From the NCBI RefSeq assembly GCF_964340395.1, contig NC_135565.1, forward strand, positions 22,841,709 through 22,905,708: a stretch of 64,000 nt of DNA, given 5' to 3'. Below the pieces are notes generated by a model that had not been told where the DNA came from, made no database searches, and saw nothing but the letters and a program-made list of their open reading frames with translations. Positions 12,435 through 25,710 of the stretch are shown piece after piece; position 1 is the first letter of the stretch, and the number at the start of each line of letters is the position of its first letter. A program made the position numbers and the translations under genes. Source of the DNA: Glandiceps talaboti (Eukaryota; Hemichordata; Enteropneusta; Spengelidae).

Positions 12435-13195
12435 TGGATACAATGTAATGGGCTGTAATATCATAACTAGACTGCCTCACGATGATATTGTAGATAGTGC
12501 ACTCCATGTGGAGAATGCGCATAGTATACATGTATAGAACGCGTATGCATAGTCATTTTGCCGCAATGCATCCTTGGGTAAAACCACCAAAAAACCCTGC
12601 ATACATGTAATATATAGACGCACATGTGTACTAGTCATTGAGCCACAATGTGGCCGCTTTGCAGCCGCTGCGTGAGGTAAAACGTTTGAAATGATTGATA
12701 TACGTTATTGCAGTGTATATATCTATATCTTGTCTATAATTGAGATGCTTAGAGGTGTTGGTATCCAGACTAGCTCCCCTTCCCAATGCTGTTACAGTGT
12801 TACCGGGTTCCCCAACCATGACAAAGTGACTGATTGACTGATTTTTATACTAATTAGCAAACATTCCTTCTCTACAGTAGTGTACTTTCCCAGTAATTTA
12901 ATTTTCATAGTACTTTGGGAAATCCGATGTCATGCATTATTAATGTTTATAAATTATATTATCCCAAACCATGTAGTGACATTTACTATTGAATTTACTA
13001 GAATTCTCAGAAATTAATCTAACCATCATGTAGATTGTATACATGTACATTAATTAATGTGAAGTAAAATCTTTGAATCCTATAGGCTACATTGTACATC
13101 TAATTTTTGTGATCTTTGTAAATGTATAAAGAAATGTCTAGCAGGTGTATAAACTATAATTATGTATCTTTGAAAAATGGCATCCATGGAAACAT
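12435..13195. other. No recognised gene
   Basis: A slightly CpG-richer patch at 12500-12680 has no promoter or exon I can support. ACAGTGTTACCGGGTTCCCC near 12793 resembles the CAGTGTTTTTG MITE interior but lacks ends. Confidence 0.5.
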
Positions 13196-13199
13196 ACAA

Positions 13200-15366
13200 A
13201 TGCACATGTATAATGACGTACATTGTGTAGGTGAAAAAATATTATAGCCTGGCCCCCGCACACCTACAATGTACATGTATGATGACGTACATTGTGTAAG
13301 TGAAAAAATATTATAGCCCCGGCCCCCGCACACCTACAATGTACATGTGTGATGACGTACATTGTGTAAATATAAAAATATTACAGCCCCGGCCCCCACC
13401 CCCACACACCTACAATGTACATGTATGATGACGTACATTGTGTAAATGTAAAAATATTATAGCCCCCGGCCCCCACCCCCACACACCTACAATGTACATG
13501 TATGATGACGTACATTGTGTAAATAATGTAAAAATATTATAGCCCCCACCCCCACACACCTACAATGTACATGTATGATGATGTACATTGTGTAATGTAA
13601 AAATACTATAGCCCCGGCCCCCACCCCCACACACCTACAATGTACATGTATGATGACGTACATTGTGTAAATGTAAAAATATTATTGCCCCGGCCCACAC
13701 CCCCACAATGTACATGTATGATGACGTACATTGTGTAAATGTAAAAATATTACAGCCCCCGGCCCCCACCCCCGCACCTACAATGTACATGTATGATGAC
13801 GTACATTGTGTAAATGTAAAAATATTATAGCCCCGGCCCCCACACACCTACAATGTACATGTGTGATGACGTACATTGTGTAAATATAAAAATATTACAG
13901 CCCCGGCCCCCACCCCCACACACCTACAATGTACATGTATGATGACGTACATTGTGTAAATGTAAAAATATTATAGCCCCCGGCCCCCACCCCCACACAC
14001 CTACAATGTACATGTATGATGACGTACATTGTGTAAATAATGTAAAAATATTATAGCCCCCACCCCCACACACCTACAATGTACATGTATGATGATGTAC
14101 ATTGTGTAATGTAAAAATACTATAGCCCCGGCCCCCACCCCCACACACCTACAATGTACATGTATGATGACGTACATTGTGTAAATGTAAAAATATTATT
14201 GCCCCGGCCCACACCCCCACAATGTACATGTATGATGACGTACATTGTGTAAATGTAAAAATATTATAGCCCCCGGCCCCCACCCCCGCACCTACAATGT
14301 ACATGTATGATGACGTACATTGTGTAAATGTAAAAATATTATAGTCCCGGCCCCCACCCCCACACACCTACAATGTACATGTATGATGACGTACATTGTG
14401 TAAATGTAAAAATATTACAGCCCCAGCCCCCACCCCCACACACCTACAATGTACATGTATGATGACGTACATTGTGTAAATGTAAAAATATTACAGCCCC
14501 GGCCCCCACCCCCACACACCTACAATGTACATGTATGATGACGTACATTGTGTAAATGTAAAAATATTATAGCCCCGGCCCCCCACCCCACACACCTACA
14601 ATGTACATGTATGATGACGTACATTGTGAGAAATGTAAAAATATTACAGCCCCGGCCCCCACCCCCACCCACCTACAATGTACATGTATGATGACGTACA
14701 TTGTGTAAATGTAAAAATATTACAGCCCCAGCCCCCACCCCCACCCACCTACAATGTACATGTATGATGACGTACATTGTGTAAATGTAAAAATATTATA
14801 GCCCCGGCCCCCATCCCCACACACCTACAATGTACATGTATGATGACGTACATTGTGTAAATGTAAAAATATTATAGCCCCGGCCCCCACCCCACACACC
14901 TACAATGTACATGTATGATGACGTGCATTGTGTAAATGTAAAAATATTATAGCCCCGGCCCCCATCCCCACACACCTACAATGTACATGTATGATGACGT
15001 ACATTGTGTAATGTAAAAATATTATAGCCCCGGCCCCCGGCCCCCACACACCTACAATGTACATGTATGATGACGTACATTGTGTAATATAAAAATATTA
15101 CAGCCCCCGGCCCCCACCCCCACACACCTACAATGTACATGTATGATGACGTACATTGTGTAATGTAAAAATATTACAGCCCCCGGCCCCCACCCCCACA
15201 CACCTACAATGTACATGTATGATGACGTACATTGTGTAAATATAAAAATATTACAGCCCCCGGCCCCCACCCCCACACACCTACAATGTACATGTATGAT
15301 GACGTACATTGTGTAAATGTAAAAATATTACAGCCCCCTGCCCCCACCCCCACACACCTACAATGT
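13200..15366. repeat. GC-rich ~74-bp minisatellite, ~29 copies, with 514-bp higher-order repeat
   Basis: Each unit holds ACACCTACAATGTACATGTA, TGATGACGTACATTGTGTAA, AATATTATAGCCCC and GGCCCCCACCCCC. ACAATGTAC and GTACATTGT form a 9-bp inverted repeat around 12 bases in every unit. Rare variants recur 514 bp apart: ACATGTGTGATG at about 13344 and 13858, TAAATAATGTAAAAA at about 13520 and 14034, and ATTATTGCCCCGG at 13681 and 14195. A seven-unit block was therefore duplicated. The C-rich part (CCCCGGCCCCCACCCCC) contrasts strongly with the AT-rich surroundings. Confidence 0.97.
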
Positions 15367-15369
15367 ATG

Positions 15370-15930
15370 TATTCCTTGTACATACAGAATTATACAATTG
15401 GAAGAACTGAGTAAAATTCCCTGAAAGTAAAACATAATGGTGTTCACATCAAAAGTAGCAACATTTAATTAAGAATTGACCGGATTTTGTTTAGAGGGAC
15501 AAAAAAATTCCGCAGGAAAAGCACTGTGAAATCACGGAAAGTGATTCCTTATATAATTTGACATAGGAGTGGCAGACTCCATATGGAATTTAATGCATAA
15601 TTCAAAATAATATATTACTAGGTGAATGGTTTCCAGGGTCTGTGATGTGTTTTCATTGTCATATAAAAACTACTGAAAGTTGTGTATTGATAAGGTGAAC
15701 GATGTCATCCTACATTTTGTATGCAACATTCAAATATGTATTGAGAGACTCTCAGTTCCCCGGAGACTGTCATTTATTAGACTATATTAAATAGTGGAAC
15801 AGTCTAATTCAGAACAGCTTTCATTTAACTGTATACATTTGTATGTAATGTAGAGAGAAGTTTTTATACTGTCAATTTAGTAGTGTGCGAATATAAATTA
15901 ACATTTATGCGTAATTGAATCACGGGAAGG
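15370..15930. other. No recognised feature
   Basis: AT-rich DNA; no supported feature. Confidence 0.5.
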
Positions 15931-15934
15931 ATGG

Positions 15935-16425
15935 TGTATAACTCAGCTAATTAGTATGCAAAACACAGTAACTAAATCATAACTTTCTGTATATACATGT
16001 ACCATCTACATGCACACAGTGAGATGTCTGCATAACTAATTAGTATGCAAAACACGGTAACTAAATTGTAACTTCCTGTATATACATGTACCATCTACAT
16101 GCACACAGTGAGATGTCTGCATAACTCAGCTCATTAGTATGCAAAACACTATAGGTAACTCACACTATCCTATGTATGCCCATATGTATACTACATTGCA
16201 TTGTATACATACATAATAAGGAATTTGCATAAATTACCATTAATTTAATCATAGGAAGGATGCCATATATTATAGACTCAGCTAATTAGTATGCAAAACA
16301 CAGTAACTAAAATGTAACTTCCTGTACATGTATATATACCCAATAATTATATAGATTACAAGTTATACATAATTGAATCAGAGAAAAGATGCAGCATAAC
16401 TCAGCTAATTAGCATGCAGACAAAT
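15935..16425. repeat. Diverged ~90-bp repeats, about 5 copies
   Basis: AACTCAGCTAATTAGTATGC followed by AAAACACAGTAACTAAAT and CTTCCTGTATATACATGTAC recurs near 15950, 16035, 16125, 16270 and 16398. The first two copies share long near-identical stretches; the later ones are scattered and diverged. Confidence 0.8.
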
Positions 16426-16999
16426 ATTTGCATATGCCATCCTATATACATATACAATCTACATATATACAAAATTAATGTATAGTCCACGCAATTTGCT
16501 TATACAAATGTAGCATATAAATTACCACATTTGTATAAGTGATGTTTCTGTTACCATAGTTACATGTCCACAATCCAAATTAGCACTAATTACATACAAC
16601 TTTCTTGGTACATTCTGATATCAATTTGAACGAATGATTTCATTTTGATTAAATACACCACTGTATAAAAGATGGTTCAGTCCAGAGAAATTACAAATGA
16701 TGAATTCAAACTCTATTACCAACCAATCTAATTAAGCTAATATGTAGACCCCAAGGTCAGTCTTTTGTTAAAAAATATTTTGTAACACTTAAAGGGACAC
16801 AAATTGATATTTGATATAAGTAGAAAAATATGTACTATGTAATTATATAGAGTAGCCGGCTCAGAAATTGGAAGTTGCCAGGTTTGAGCTATATGTCATT
16901 TATTTCTGAATGGCTAAAGTTCTTCAAGGGCAAGATTTGAACCAGATTGTATTAAGTGACCCTGTGGGGATTATTTGCAGTGGATATACATTGTACCCC

Positions 17000-17360
17000 T
17001 GTACATTGCAATGTATGCTTCCTGAGAGTGTTGAGTAAATGTAATGTGCAGGGTGTTGAAAAAAGTATGTTCCCCAGGGAGTTGAGTACATGTAGGTATA
17101 CTGCTCAGGTGGTTGAAAAAAGTACAAAAAAATATATACTCCCAGGGGAATGAAAAAAGTACACTCCCCATGGTGTTGAAATAAAGTTTTAAAAAATGGT
17201 ATACTCCCAGGGGGTTGAGAAAAGTATACTCCCCATGGTGCTAAAAGAAAGTATACTCCCCAGGGAGTTGAGTAAGTATATTCCCCATGGTGCTAAAAGA
17301 AAGTATACTCCCCAGGGAGTTCAGTAAGTGTATTCCCCAAGGGGTTGAAAAAGTGTACGG
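17000..17360. repeat. Degenerate ~33-bp repeat (ACTCCCCAGGGAGTTGAG)
   Basis: AGTATACTCCCCAGGGAGTT and variants (CCATGGTGCTAAAAG, CCAGGGGGTTGA) recur about ten times. CTCCCCAGGGAG is nearly palindromic, so the array is rich in short inverted repeats. Confidence 0.85.
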
Positions 17361-17879
17361 TCTTAGTTCTATTATACACAAGACACATTGTAGGTCATAT
17401 TGCAAGGGTAATATTTGTAAAGTGCTTTATGGTCAATGTTGCAAATCAGAATATAAAATTCTATTATCAAAAACATATTTCAATAATTCAAATGAACCAG
17501 TAATATGCTTTTGACAAATGTCTGAATTGCTGACAATTTTTCTCAGCTCAGCTCACAGCATTCAATGAAACACAACGTACAAATATTGTATATTATTTAC
17601 ATGTACAGCTGTACCCCTATTACATGTTAATGTAATTGGAATGTTGCATTGCTACTGTTTTGTTAGATATAATGGCTTAATCAAAATATGACACACCTTG
17701 CACAATTTTAAATCACAGGTGGTAAACATTTTTGTGTAGCAGTATACAGAGTATGATGCAATATACTTGTATCCAATCAAATTCATTTTTGGGTTCCTTC
17801 CAAAATACAAACGTCATTGACTTGGTAAATTGTAGTCAATATTGTATCTGGTAGGACCTGTTAACTGTTATGAAGATGT

Positions 17880-18700
17880 GCAAATGTTTGTCTGTGATTT
17901 AGTTGTTTGTTTTACGTGTTGTTTGTTTTAGATGTTGACAAAGATGTCAAAGTATTTTATTAAACAAGACAAAACAACTTCTATTAGAGAAAGTGAGAGA
18001 AAAAAATTGTCTCCAATACGTTGAAATGTAGTCAAATTTACACAAATATTGTTTCCAATTGGACCTTCTAACCTTTTGGATATGTGTAAATGTTTGTCTG
18101 TGTTTTAGTTGTTTGTTTTACATGTTGACAAAGATGTCAAAGTATTTTATTAAACAAGACAAAACAACTACTATTAGAAAAAAGTGAAAGAAAAAATTGT
18201 CTCCAATACGTTGAAATGTGGTCAAATTTACACAAATATTGTTTCCAATTGGACCTTCTAACCTTTTGGATATGTGTAAATGTTTGTCTGTGTTTTAGTT
18301 GTTTGTTTTACATGTTGTTTGTTTTACATGTTGACAAAGATGTTAAAGTAAATAAGACAAAACAACTACTACTAGAAATAGTGAAAACAAATTGTCTCCA
18401 ATATGTTGAAATGTGGTCAACTTTACACAAATATTGTTTCCAATTGGATCTTCTAACCTTTTGGATATGTGTAAATGTTTGTCTGTGTTTTAGTTGTTTG
18501 TTTTTGTGTTGACAGAGATTTTAAAGTACACAAGACAGAAAATTAGTAAACATGGCTATCCAAAATATACAAGTCATTGAAATTTGTGAACGTTACATGA
18601 ATATTGTATCAAATAGGACCTTTTAACCCTTGTGAAAATGTGTAAATGTTTGTCAGTGCTTTAGTTGTTTGTTTTAGATGTTGACAAAGATGCCACTGTA
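17880..18700. repeat. ~190-bp tandem repeat, about 4-5 copies
   Basis: ACACAAATATTGTTTCCAAT, CTAACCTTTTGGATATGTG, GTTTGTCTGTGTTTTAGTTG and GACAAAACAAC recur. The TTGAAATGT anchor lies at 18021, 18211 and 18406 (spacing 190 and 195). Outer copies near 17830 and 18576 are more diverged. The 98-codon ORF over it reads the repeat twice and is not a gene. Confidence 0.9.
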
Positions 18701-19039
18701 AACGAGACAGAAAATAAGTAAGGCAGAGTGCAGACTGATGTTTGACCTCATGTAGATAGGAAGATCCATGTCAGTGTGGCAAAGTGCCTTTTATTATTTA
18801 TACTGTGGATTCTAGTAACCTTGTAATGGTTTCATTGACCGGTACCACATGGTGTGCCAACACACTTTTAAGGTCAACAGTACTTATAACTTGTAGGATG
18901 GTACATGGTATCATCTCTTTCTAGTATCAACTGATCTTTGAAAATTGGGTCTTGAAAACAACATGTACATGACAATAGTCAACAAACTTACTAGTTTCAC
19001 AAAGCCTGTTGATTGGAAAAGACAAAATGTTATACTCTT

Positions 19040-20245
19040 GGTCATCCTGTCCAAAAGCACATAGCTAGGAAACACACGCCTAGACAGTCTGTGTCTATCT
19101 AAGTGTTAATAATCAGAACTTTCCTTTATACAAAATGTACAGTTAACTAGTAAATTTTAATGCAAGTGACTCTTATTATGTTGAAATTTATTACAGGTGA
19201 CCTTTTTTATAGTAACTTTTACCAGTGATTCTTGTTCATCATTGGTGACTTTTTATTACATGGAACTCCTTTATCGTCAGTGACCTTTTAACCTCTTTTA
19301 GTATGTTTTCCACTTGTAGTTTTTTTTTTTTTGCTTTTGTAGTGTTCAGCGTCTATGAACTTTTAGGATATATGGCGCTTTACAAGTTTTTTTATTATTG
19401 AAGTAGTGGAAGTTCCTTATCTTGTTGATAGTATTGCTCCATTAAATGTACTAATCTCCAAAGAGATATATTGGTGAGAATTTGTACTCCATAGAATCAT
19501 ACAAGGAGCATTATGACTTAAAAATTATATAGATTTCATGGGAATATGAGTACAACACAAGATATATATCAAAACATTTTACAAGAATCATAATTTTATA
19601 AAATGTGCAAATGACAGTGATAACATGTACAACACAAGTTATTACAGGACATTAAAGTTCCTGTCTGTATACAGGATCGTCTCATCAAATGTACTATAAA
19701 TCTCCAAAGAGATACTTTGTACAAATGTATACATGTATACATGTACAAGGCAACTTATCTTGTCAGAAGTGATGGTGATTATCATCCCTTCAGCCTTTGA
19801 TTGGAAACACACCATGACAGTTTGTGTCTATCCAAGTGTTAATGATACCTTACATGGCAGTAAGTTCCTGTAAGGCCTAGTTTGCTGACGGAATACCACA
19901 TCAAATGTACAAAGGAATCATGTCAGAACTGACAATGATTACTTTCCAGTCCATTGGCACATAGGATACATACCGAGACAGTTACTGTGTCTGTGTAGGT
20001 GTTGATAATAAGGCCTGTCTCCTTACATCTCAGTAAGTTCCTACTATAGTGCCTCGTCAAATGCACTTACATGTATCTCCATAGAGAAACATTGTACATT
20101 CATGTACAACACAAGTTATAGTCATTTTCACAGAAATCATGTCAGAAATGATAAGTGATTACTATCCTGCCCATTGGTACATGGGAAACACACATTGTGG
20201 CTATCCAAGTGTTTATCAAGATATGGTCTGTCTCCTAACATTTCA
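19040..20245. repeat. Old, diverged repeat array
   Basis: GGAAACACAC, GACAGT.TGTGTCTAT, CCAAGTGTTAATGAT, TCAGTAAGTTCCT and ATCTCCAAAGAGATA recur in the same order near 19060-19140, 19440-19480, 19680-19880, 19960-20090 and 20165-20260. The copies differ by many substitutions and indels, so this is an ancient array. Confidence 0.65.
19325..19400 (+). mobile_element. Possible LINE (L2/CR1-like) 3' end fragment
   Basis: ATATGGCGCTTTACAAGTTT followed by TTTTATTATT resembles the GCGCTTTACAA-type 3' ends of L2/CR1-clade LINEs. GTTCA...TGAAC just upstream could form a small hairpin. There is no coding remnant, so confidence is low. Confidence 0.35.
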
Positions 20246-21159
20246 GTAAGTTCCTATCAGGCTTACAATAATGCTGACAAAACCCCAACAAATATAGAGA
20301 TCTTGTTGAGCAATTTTAAAAATTACTGATTAAATGTAACACCATATTAAATGACAGTGCCTGACATCCTGTCCACCATATGGCAGTGTCTGACATTCTG
20401 CCCACCACATGGCAAAGTCTGACATCCTGCCAACGAGCACACCGGAAACATGCCTCCATGTACATGAAGACATTTTTTTAAATGATTTTATTTGGGATGT
20501 CTGTTTGCATGTTGGAGGCTATTCGTACCTGATATCTATAAATAATTGTTATTACTTTGTTACACCAATGTACATGTACCATCGTAGGTTATAATAATAA
20601 CTTAGCAGGAAATGAGTCAGTGTCAAATAGTGTGATAATGATAGTGTGAGTGCAGTATGTTTTTCATATGTGTCTACCTTAATTATCTACCTTTGAATCA
20701 TGTATTTCTAAATTTAGACATACTTTTGAAATAGTACCCAGGCAAAAAAACAAATTTGAATGAAACTTCTTTAAAAAGCCCACTGGTGCATGAAACTACA
20801 TGTACATGTGTTATTGTAAGTGTAAATTATTTGTACAGAAACTTTTTACCCATTTTTTTTTTTTTTAGCTTTTTACCAGTTATCGAGTTACAAGAATGCA
20901 AATTAATGCAATGAATGTCGTTTTGTAAAAAACAGTTTATCTCATTAATAATTAGGAATACATAAAATGAAATCAGGAAATATTGATAATTACATGTAGG
21001 ACTGATTGTCCAGCAGTATAAATCAATTCAAACACTAAAGTACATTGTACATCTAATTGATGAGATGTGTATATTATAAATGACTTGTCATTATGACTCT
21101 TATAGAATGTATACCATGTCATTCAAACCCAGGAACTTACAGCAGCTGACTACCAACAT

Positions 21160-21440
21160 ACATGAATAGCAACCCTGTAGAAAACTATATGACAAACAAC
21201 TCTAGCTGCTTTCAAATACCGCACTCAAATACAGAAATTTACAGGAACTCATTTTTTCCAAGAACTATCATAGACTGGAACAAACTAGACAATAATTTGA
21301 TCACATGTGGATCGATGGATGTCTTCAAGGCATCCATACCATGCAACTAAATGTTTCACTTCCTCTTGTGTTGATTATTTTATCAGTATTGGTTCCTTCA
21401 ACTTATTGATTCTGATTCTGATTCTGATTCTTGTATTTAA
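21160..21440 (+). mobile_element. 5'-truncated LINE: reverse-transcriptase C-terminus plus (GATTCT)n tail
   Basis: Residues CFQIPHSNTEIYRN, SFFPRTIIDWNKLDN and MDVFKASI match the familiar end of CR1/Jockey-type non-LTR polyproteins (FFPRTI..WN.L, then a VFK block before the stop). The stop is near 21350. A 3' tail of GATTCT repeats follows at about 21408-21433. Everything upstream, including the catalytic part, is absent. The copy is dead on arrival by truncation. Confidence 0.8.
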
Positions 21441-21449
21441 TGATGAAAT

Positions 21450-22160
21450 TTTACTGGTATAATTAGATGGAAAGCAGGTAGACAGGGTTAGGTTACATTG
21501 AATCATAGGTTTTCTAAGAAAAACAGATTAATTCTGTACAGATGTTACATTCACATGATTGTACATGTAATGTATATAGTTTAATGAACTCTGTCAAGGT
21601 GTGTAATTTGCCATGCAATCAACTGTACAACGTGACTTGAATGACTGTGTACATGTACATGTACATGTATGTTAACTTAACAATATCATACATACTGACC
21701 ACAACGCTTGCCATGCTCTGAACTGTACATGTATACTAGTGAAGCCATGACTTGAGTGACAAGTTTACATTAGCTGTAGCAGTAGTTTTGGATTCCATAT
21801 CAACATAAGACATGACTTGAATGCAGTGTTTCATCTTGGCCAATGAAAGCAGATTTAGTGTTAGGGAACTATGTCTTCAACGAGGACTCGTTCAATTTTC
21901 CAAATGCACTTCCCTCATTTCTCTGTAAAATGGCTCCTTGAATGGGATACACATACAATAGCATTCACATGTATGTTCAAATTTCCAAAGTTATACTTCT
22001 GTGTCTCTCTGCAAATGGCTTCCTGAAAGTTGTGAGGGGATTACATGTACGCAATATACCGGTACACTTTGTGACTTTCATTCAGTATATGTTCAAATTT
22101 CCAAACATATCATATCATGTACTTCCTTGATCTCCCTGCAAATGATAGAAGTACAATATT
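21450..22160. other. No recognised gene; weak repeats
   Basis: Scattered TGTACATGTACATGTA and AACTGTACA...TGACTTGAATGACT duplications (21600-21820); TTCAAATTTCCAAA recurs at 21975 and 22092. No gene supported. Confidence 0.5.
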
Positions 22161-22167
22161 CATGTAC

Positions 22168-22225
22168 TAGATAGATAGATAGATGGATGGATGGATGGAT
22201 GGATGGATGGATGGATGGATGGATG

Positions 22226-22289
<64 letters not shown>

Positions 22290-22295
22290 CATGTG

Positions 22296-22341
<46 letters not shown>

Positions 22342-22347
22342 CATTTG

Positions 22348-22410
<63 letters not shown>

Positions 22411-22411
22411 T
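22168..22411. repeat. (GATA)n / (GATG)n tetranucleotide block
   Basis: A GGAT run is followed by long GATA runs interrupted by TACATGTGTA and TACATTTGTA, which shows internal duplication of a segment with its interruption. The Tyr-Leu-Ser-Ile minus-strand ORFs are artefacts. Confidence 0.97.
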
Positions 22412-23060
22412 CATCACTTTGTTACTTTTAGGTAAACCTTCTGTTCAATCAATAAAATGATTTTGCATACATTTATAGAAACATTTCAAGAAATGTCAAA
22501 ACAGGACACACCATCAAATGTCACACTTCTTTTATAGAAGACACAATTTATAATTAATATCACACAAAGATGAATAGGTACAAGAAAGTACAATATATTA
22601 CAATAAAATGTATACAAATTCAATAGATTACAATACAATTTTATAATAATACAATACATTAAAATATAATATAAAACATTGTACATGTAAATGTCATAAA
22701 TAGACACTAGATAAAAATACCGATAGTTTCTCAAATTGTACTTTTTAGTAAAAGATCCCAATTTGATATCACTTCCTGTATCATGAAGGATTGTATACAA
22801 TGTAATTATCATAATTATGCAATTAAAAGTAGGTATAATATGATGTGATTTATAAAATTCATCATATTAGTAGTGATTTAGGTATTTTAGATTATACATA
22901 GTTTCTATAACGGATATAAAGCTGACAGATTTAGTCCTTATATCCATACATGTAGCTTAATTACAATCTATATTTCTTTTCCCTGCAGGAAATTAATTTA
23001 TCAGGTGAATGTATTGTCTGTCCAGATGGTACTTTCTCATTCAGCTGATCTTTTGTCATG
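22412..23060. other. No recognised feature
   Basis: Very AT-rich. The 108-codon minus-strand ORF (22486-22812) is Tyr/Ile/Leu-rich without a recognisable motif. Confidence 0.5.
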
Positions 23061-23156
23061 ACTGACTGGCTGGCTGGCTGGTTGGTTGGTTGGTTGGTTG
23101 GTTGGTTGGTTGGTTTGTTGGCTGGCTGCTTGGTTGGCTGGCTGGCTGGCTGGCTA
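23061..23156. repeat. (GGCT)n/(GGTT)n microsatellite
   Basis: TGGCTGGCTGG flanks a central TTGGTTGGTTGG run, giving a GGCT-GGTT-GGCT arrangement. Confidence 0.95.
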
Positions 23157-23354
23157 TACATGTACATTTTGTATCTGACTATGAATACATTACATTACCT
23201 CATGTAATATGTTTATTAGTTTATTAGGCTTGTGTCAGAAATGAGACATACAACATGTACATGTATTTAAAATGAGACATACATGTATTTCTTCCAGCCC
23301 AGACAGCTTTGTCTCACGTTCTTATCTTTGGTAATTGGTGTATGAATGGATTGG

Positions 23355-23475
23355 GTGGGGGTGGGTGGGTGGGTGGATGGATGGACAGACTCACACACAC
23401 AGACACACACACAGACACACACACACACGCACACACACACACAGACACACACACACACAGACACACACACACATA

Positions 23476-23507
<32 letters not shown>

Positions 23508-23510
23508 ATT
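23355..23510. repeat. (GGGT)n, (CA)n with CAGA, then (CATA)n
   Basis: A short GGGT/GGAT block is followed by about 80 bp of ACACACAGACAC repeats and seven CATA copies. Many ORFs arise on both strands, none real. Confidence 0.95.
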
Positions 23511-23519
23511 ATTGTCATC

Positions 23520-24665
23520 ATTCAATATATTATTATGATCAGTTGAGTTGTCAGGATCTTTCAGAGACTTGGTGTACATGTATTTGTTACTTGTTGGTAT
23601 ATCTCAAGTAATTCTATGTTGGTACTAATTTCAATGTTCTGCATATTTGCATAGATGTACATTTTGTATATATGTACAATGTTAACATACATGTACATAG
23701 ACATAATACATAATTTTATGCATATGATATAGATGCATACATATACATATAGATATATATAGATACATATACTATATAGATACAATTTACATAAACTACA
23801 AAATGTACATACATATGTACAATGTACTGCAGCTATAAAAGTACACAACATACTCTAATACATAAATCACTTTCAATTGCATAGTATGATTAATATTATA
23901 TAGTTTTAGAACCAGGCAACTTGATATTAAATTAATACCTTGATTTATCATAGCGGTGAGAAGTAGTCATTTTAATACATTTCTGCCATTCTGCCATGAC
24001 TTGCATCAGGTGACATCACTGACGACACTGTACATGTACATTTTGTATGATTGTATACTCCATCATCCCAGCAGGCAAAATACAGTTATTACACGTATTA
24101 GCAACTCTTTAGTAATTGTGAAATTACCTGTAATATCATAATGATATATTACATAGGGAGAGCATATCATTGTACTACTATGTACATATACATTTGTACA
24201 TTAAATATCACAGCATGCAAATTATGCTTTTTATCAGTAATTTTCTATCATTCAAAAATCACCACTAATGACATGATGATACATATTTAAGTTTTAACTT
24301 ATCTTGGGTAAAATAGTACCCCTGGTAGAATAGTAGCAATAATCACAGCATGCATATTGAAGATTCTATGAGTAATTTTCAAATCAAGACGAAATGAGAC
24401 ATATTTCAGTTTTAAAAATGTAATGGATAAACATCAGAATACACAATGTACCAGTCAATATCACAACAGAAATAGTTAATTTAGTTTTTGTTAGTAATTT
24501 TCTGACATCATAAATCACAAGGGGGTGTTATTACTCTAAAAATGTTATATTAGGCAAATGAGTGTCTACATTGACTAAATTATCAACAGCAGGCATTGTA
24601 CAATTACTTACAGCATATTTTGTAATGATCAAATCATGAATAATAACATAATGAGACATATTGTA
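23520..24665. other. No recognised feature
   Basis: AT-rich DNA with loosely similar segments (CATGCATATTGAAG / CATGCAAATTATG, each followed by CAGTAATTTTC) recurring about every 120 bp at 24210-24620, a probable very old array. Confidence 0.45.
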
Positions 24666-24671
24666 ATGTTA

Positions 24672-24950
24672 AAGGCCAATGTCGGACTAGGGGTATGTGG
24701 ATAAGGCCAATGTCGGACTAGGGGTATGTGGATAAGGCCAATGTCGGACTAGGGGTATGTGGATAAGGCCAATGTTAGACTAGGGGTATGTAGATAAGGC
24801 CAATGTCGGACTAGGGGTATGTGGATAAGGCCAATGTTAGACTAGGGGTATGTAGATGAGGCCAATGTCGGACTAGGGGTATGTGGATAAGGCCAATGTC
24901 AGACTAGGGGTATGTGGATAAGGCCAATGTCGGACTAGGGGTATGTGGAT
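24672..24950. repeat. 31-bp tandem repeat, exactly 9 copies
   Basis: The unit begins AAGGCCAATGTCGGACTAGG and ends GGTATGTGGAT. Variants (GTTAGAC for GTCGGAC and GTAGAT for GTGGAT) are shared by copies 4 and 6, implying duplication of a two-unit block. Confidence 0.97.
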
Positions 24951-25041
24951 AAGGAAAACAGTGTAATCTGACATAGAAAAAGTTGATTCTGAAGATAACA
25001 GAAAAGTGATCCAATTATATCATTTATGGCTTCAGTGATTA

Positions 25042-25162
25042 AGATACACCATGAAAGTACAACACACCATACATGTACATGTAAGATACACCATGAAAGT
25101 ACAACACACCATACATGTACATGTAAGATACACCATGAAAGTACAACACACCATACATGTAC
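25042..25162. repeat. 42-bp tandem repeat, 3 copies
   Basis: AGATACACCATGAAAGTACA then ACACACCATACATGTACATG, three near-identical copies. The unit is a multiple of three, hence the spurious 64-80-codon ORFs. Confidence 0.95.
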
Positions 25163-25395
25163 TTCCACCACTGTCACAAATTGGCATATGGTTTTATGTT
25201 GGTCACACTACTTTCATTAATTCAGAAATGACCAGTATAAAGCTAACATCGTGATAGTGAACTTCTATATTTGGTAGCATTATCAGATAATTGGACCATG
25301 ACTCAGTTTTAGCTGAAGTATTGACTTTACAAGATGAATAGAATACTCTACTTTTATAGGCCATACCTTTATGACGTCAATAACATCAAAATTAA

Positions 25396-25710
25396 TGTTG
25401 CCACATGAATGGGGATTTGGTATTTATTGTGGATTTTTAATTTATTAAATAATTTCATCATCGCTTTTTACTTGGAAAATAAATATGAAACAACATAAAC
25501 CATGCAAAAAGCTATAAATTATGTTCAAGTTTGTTATTATTGTACGTACAATAACAAAAATTTACACAAATTGTTAATGATTTGCTATTTAATGAGTTAC
25601 AAACTAGGCCAGGACTTGATTTTCCAAATAAGAAGCCATGATAAAACTTTTATAAATTAAAAATCCAAAATAAATACCCAAACCTAATCCATATGCAGCA
25701 TATGGTCACT
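25396..25710. mobile_element. Foldback MITE A, palindromic centre, TTAA-type ends
   Basis: The arms 25396-~25535 and ~25555-25710 are inverted copies: GGTATTTATTGTGGATTTTT on the left against AAAAATCCAAAATAAATACC on the right. The centre is GTTATTATTGTACGTACAAT AACAA, itself palindromic. The left flank is TTAA; the right is TTGA. It is clearly the same family as 39774-40080. Confidence 0.82.

Noticed and set aside
13635-15414. ORFs of 60-85 codons in the GC-rich minisatellite
   Set aside because: They read the same unit repeatedly and end at unit variants; no independent coding signal.
22093-22417. YLSI-repeat ORFs on the minus strand
   Set aside because: (GATA)n microsatellite.
22486-22812. 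108-codon minus-strand ORF
   Set aside because: Tyr/Ile/Leu composition follows base composition; no motif, no splice or promoter context.
24672-24950. CRISPR-like regular array
   Set aside because: Copies are contiguous with no unique spacers, and the host is an animal. The same holds for the 43-, 65-, 72- and 47-bp arrays.
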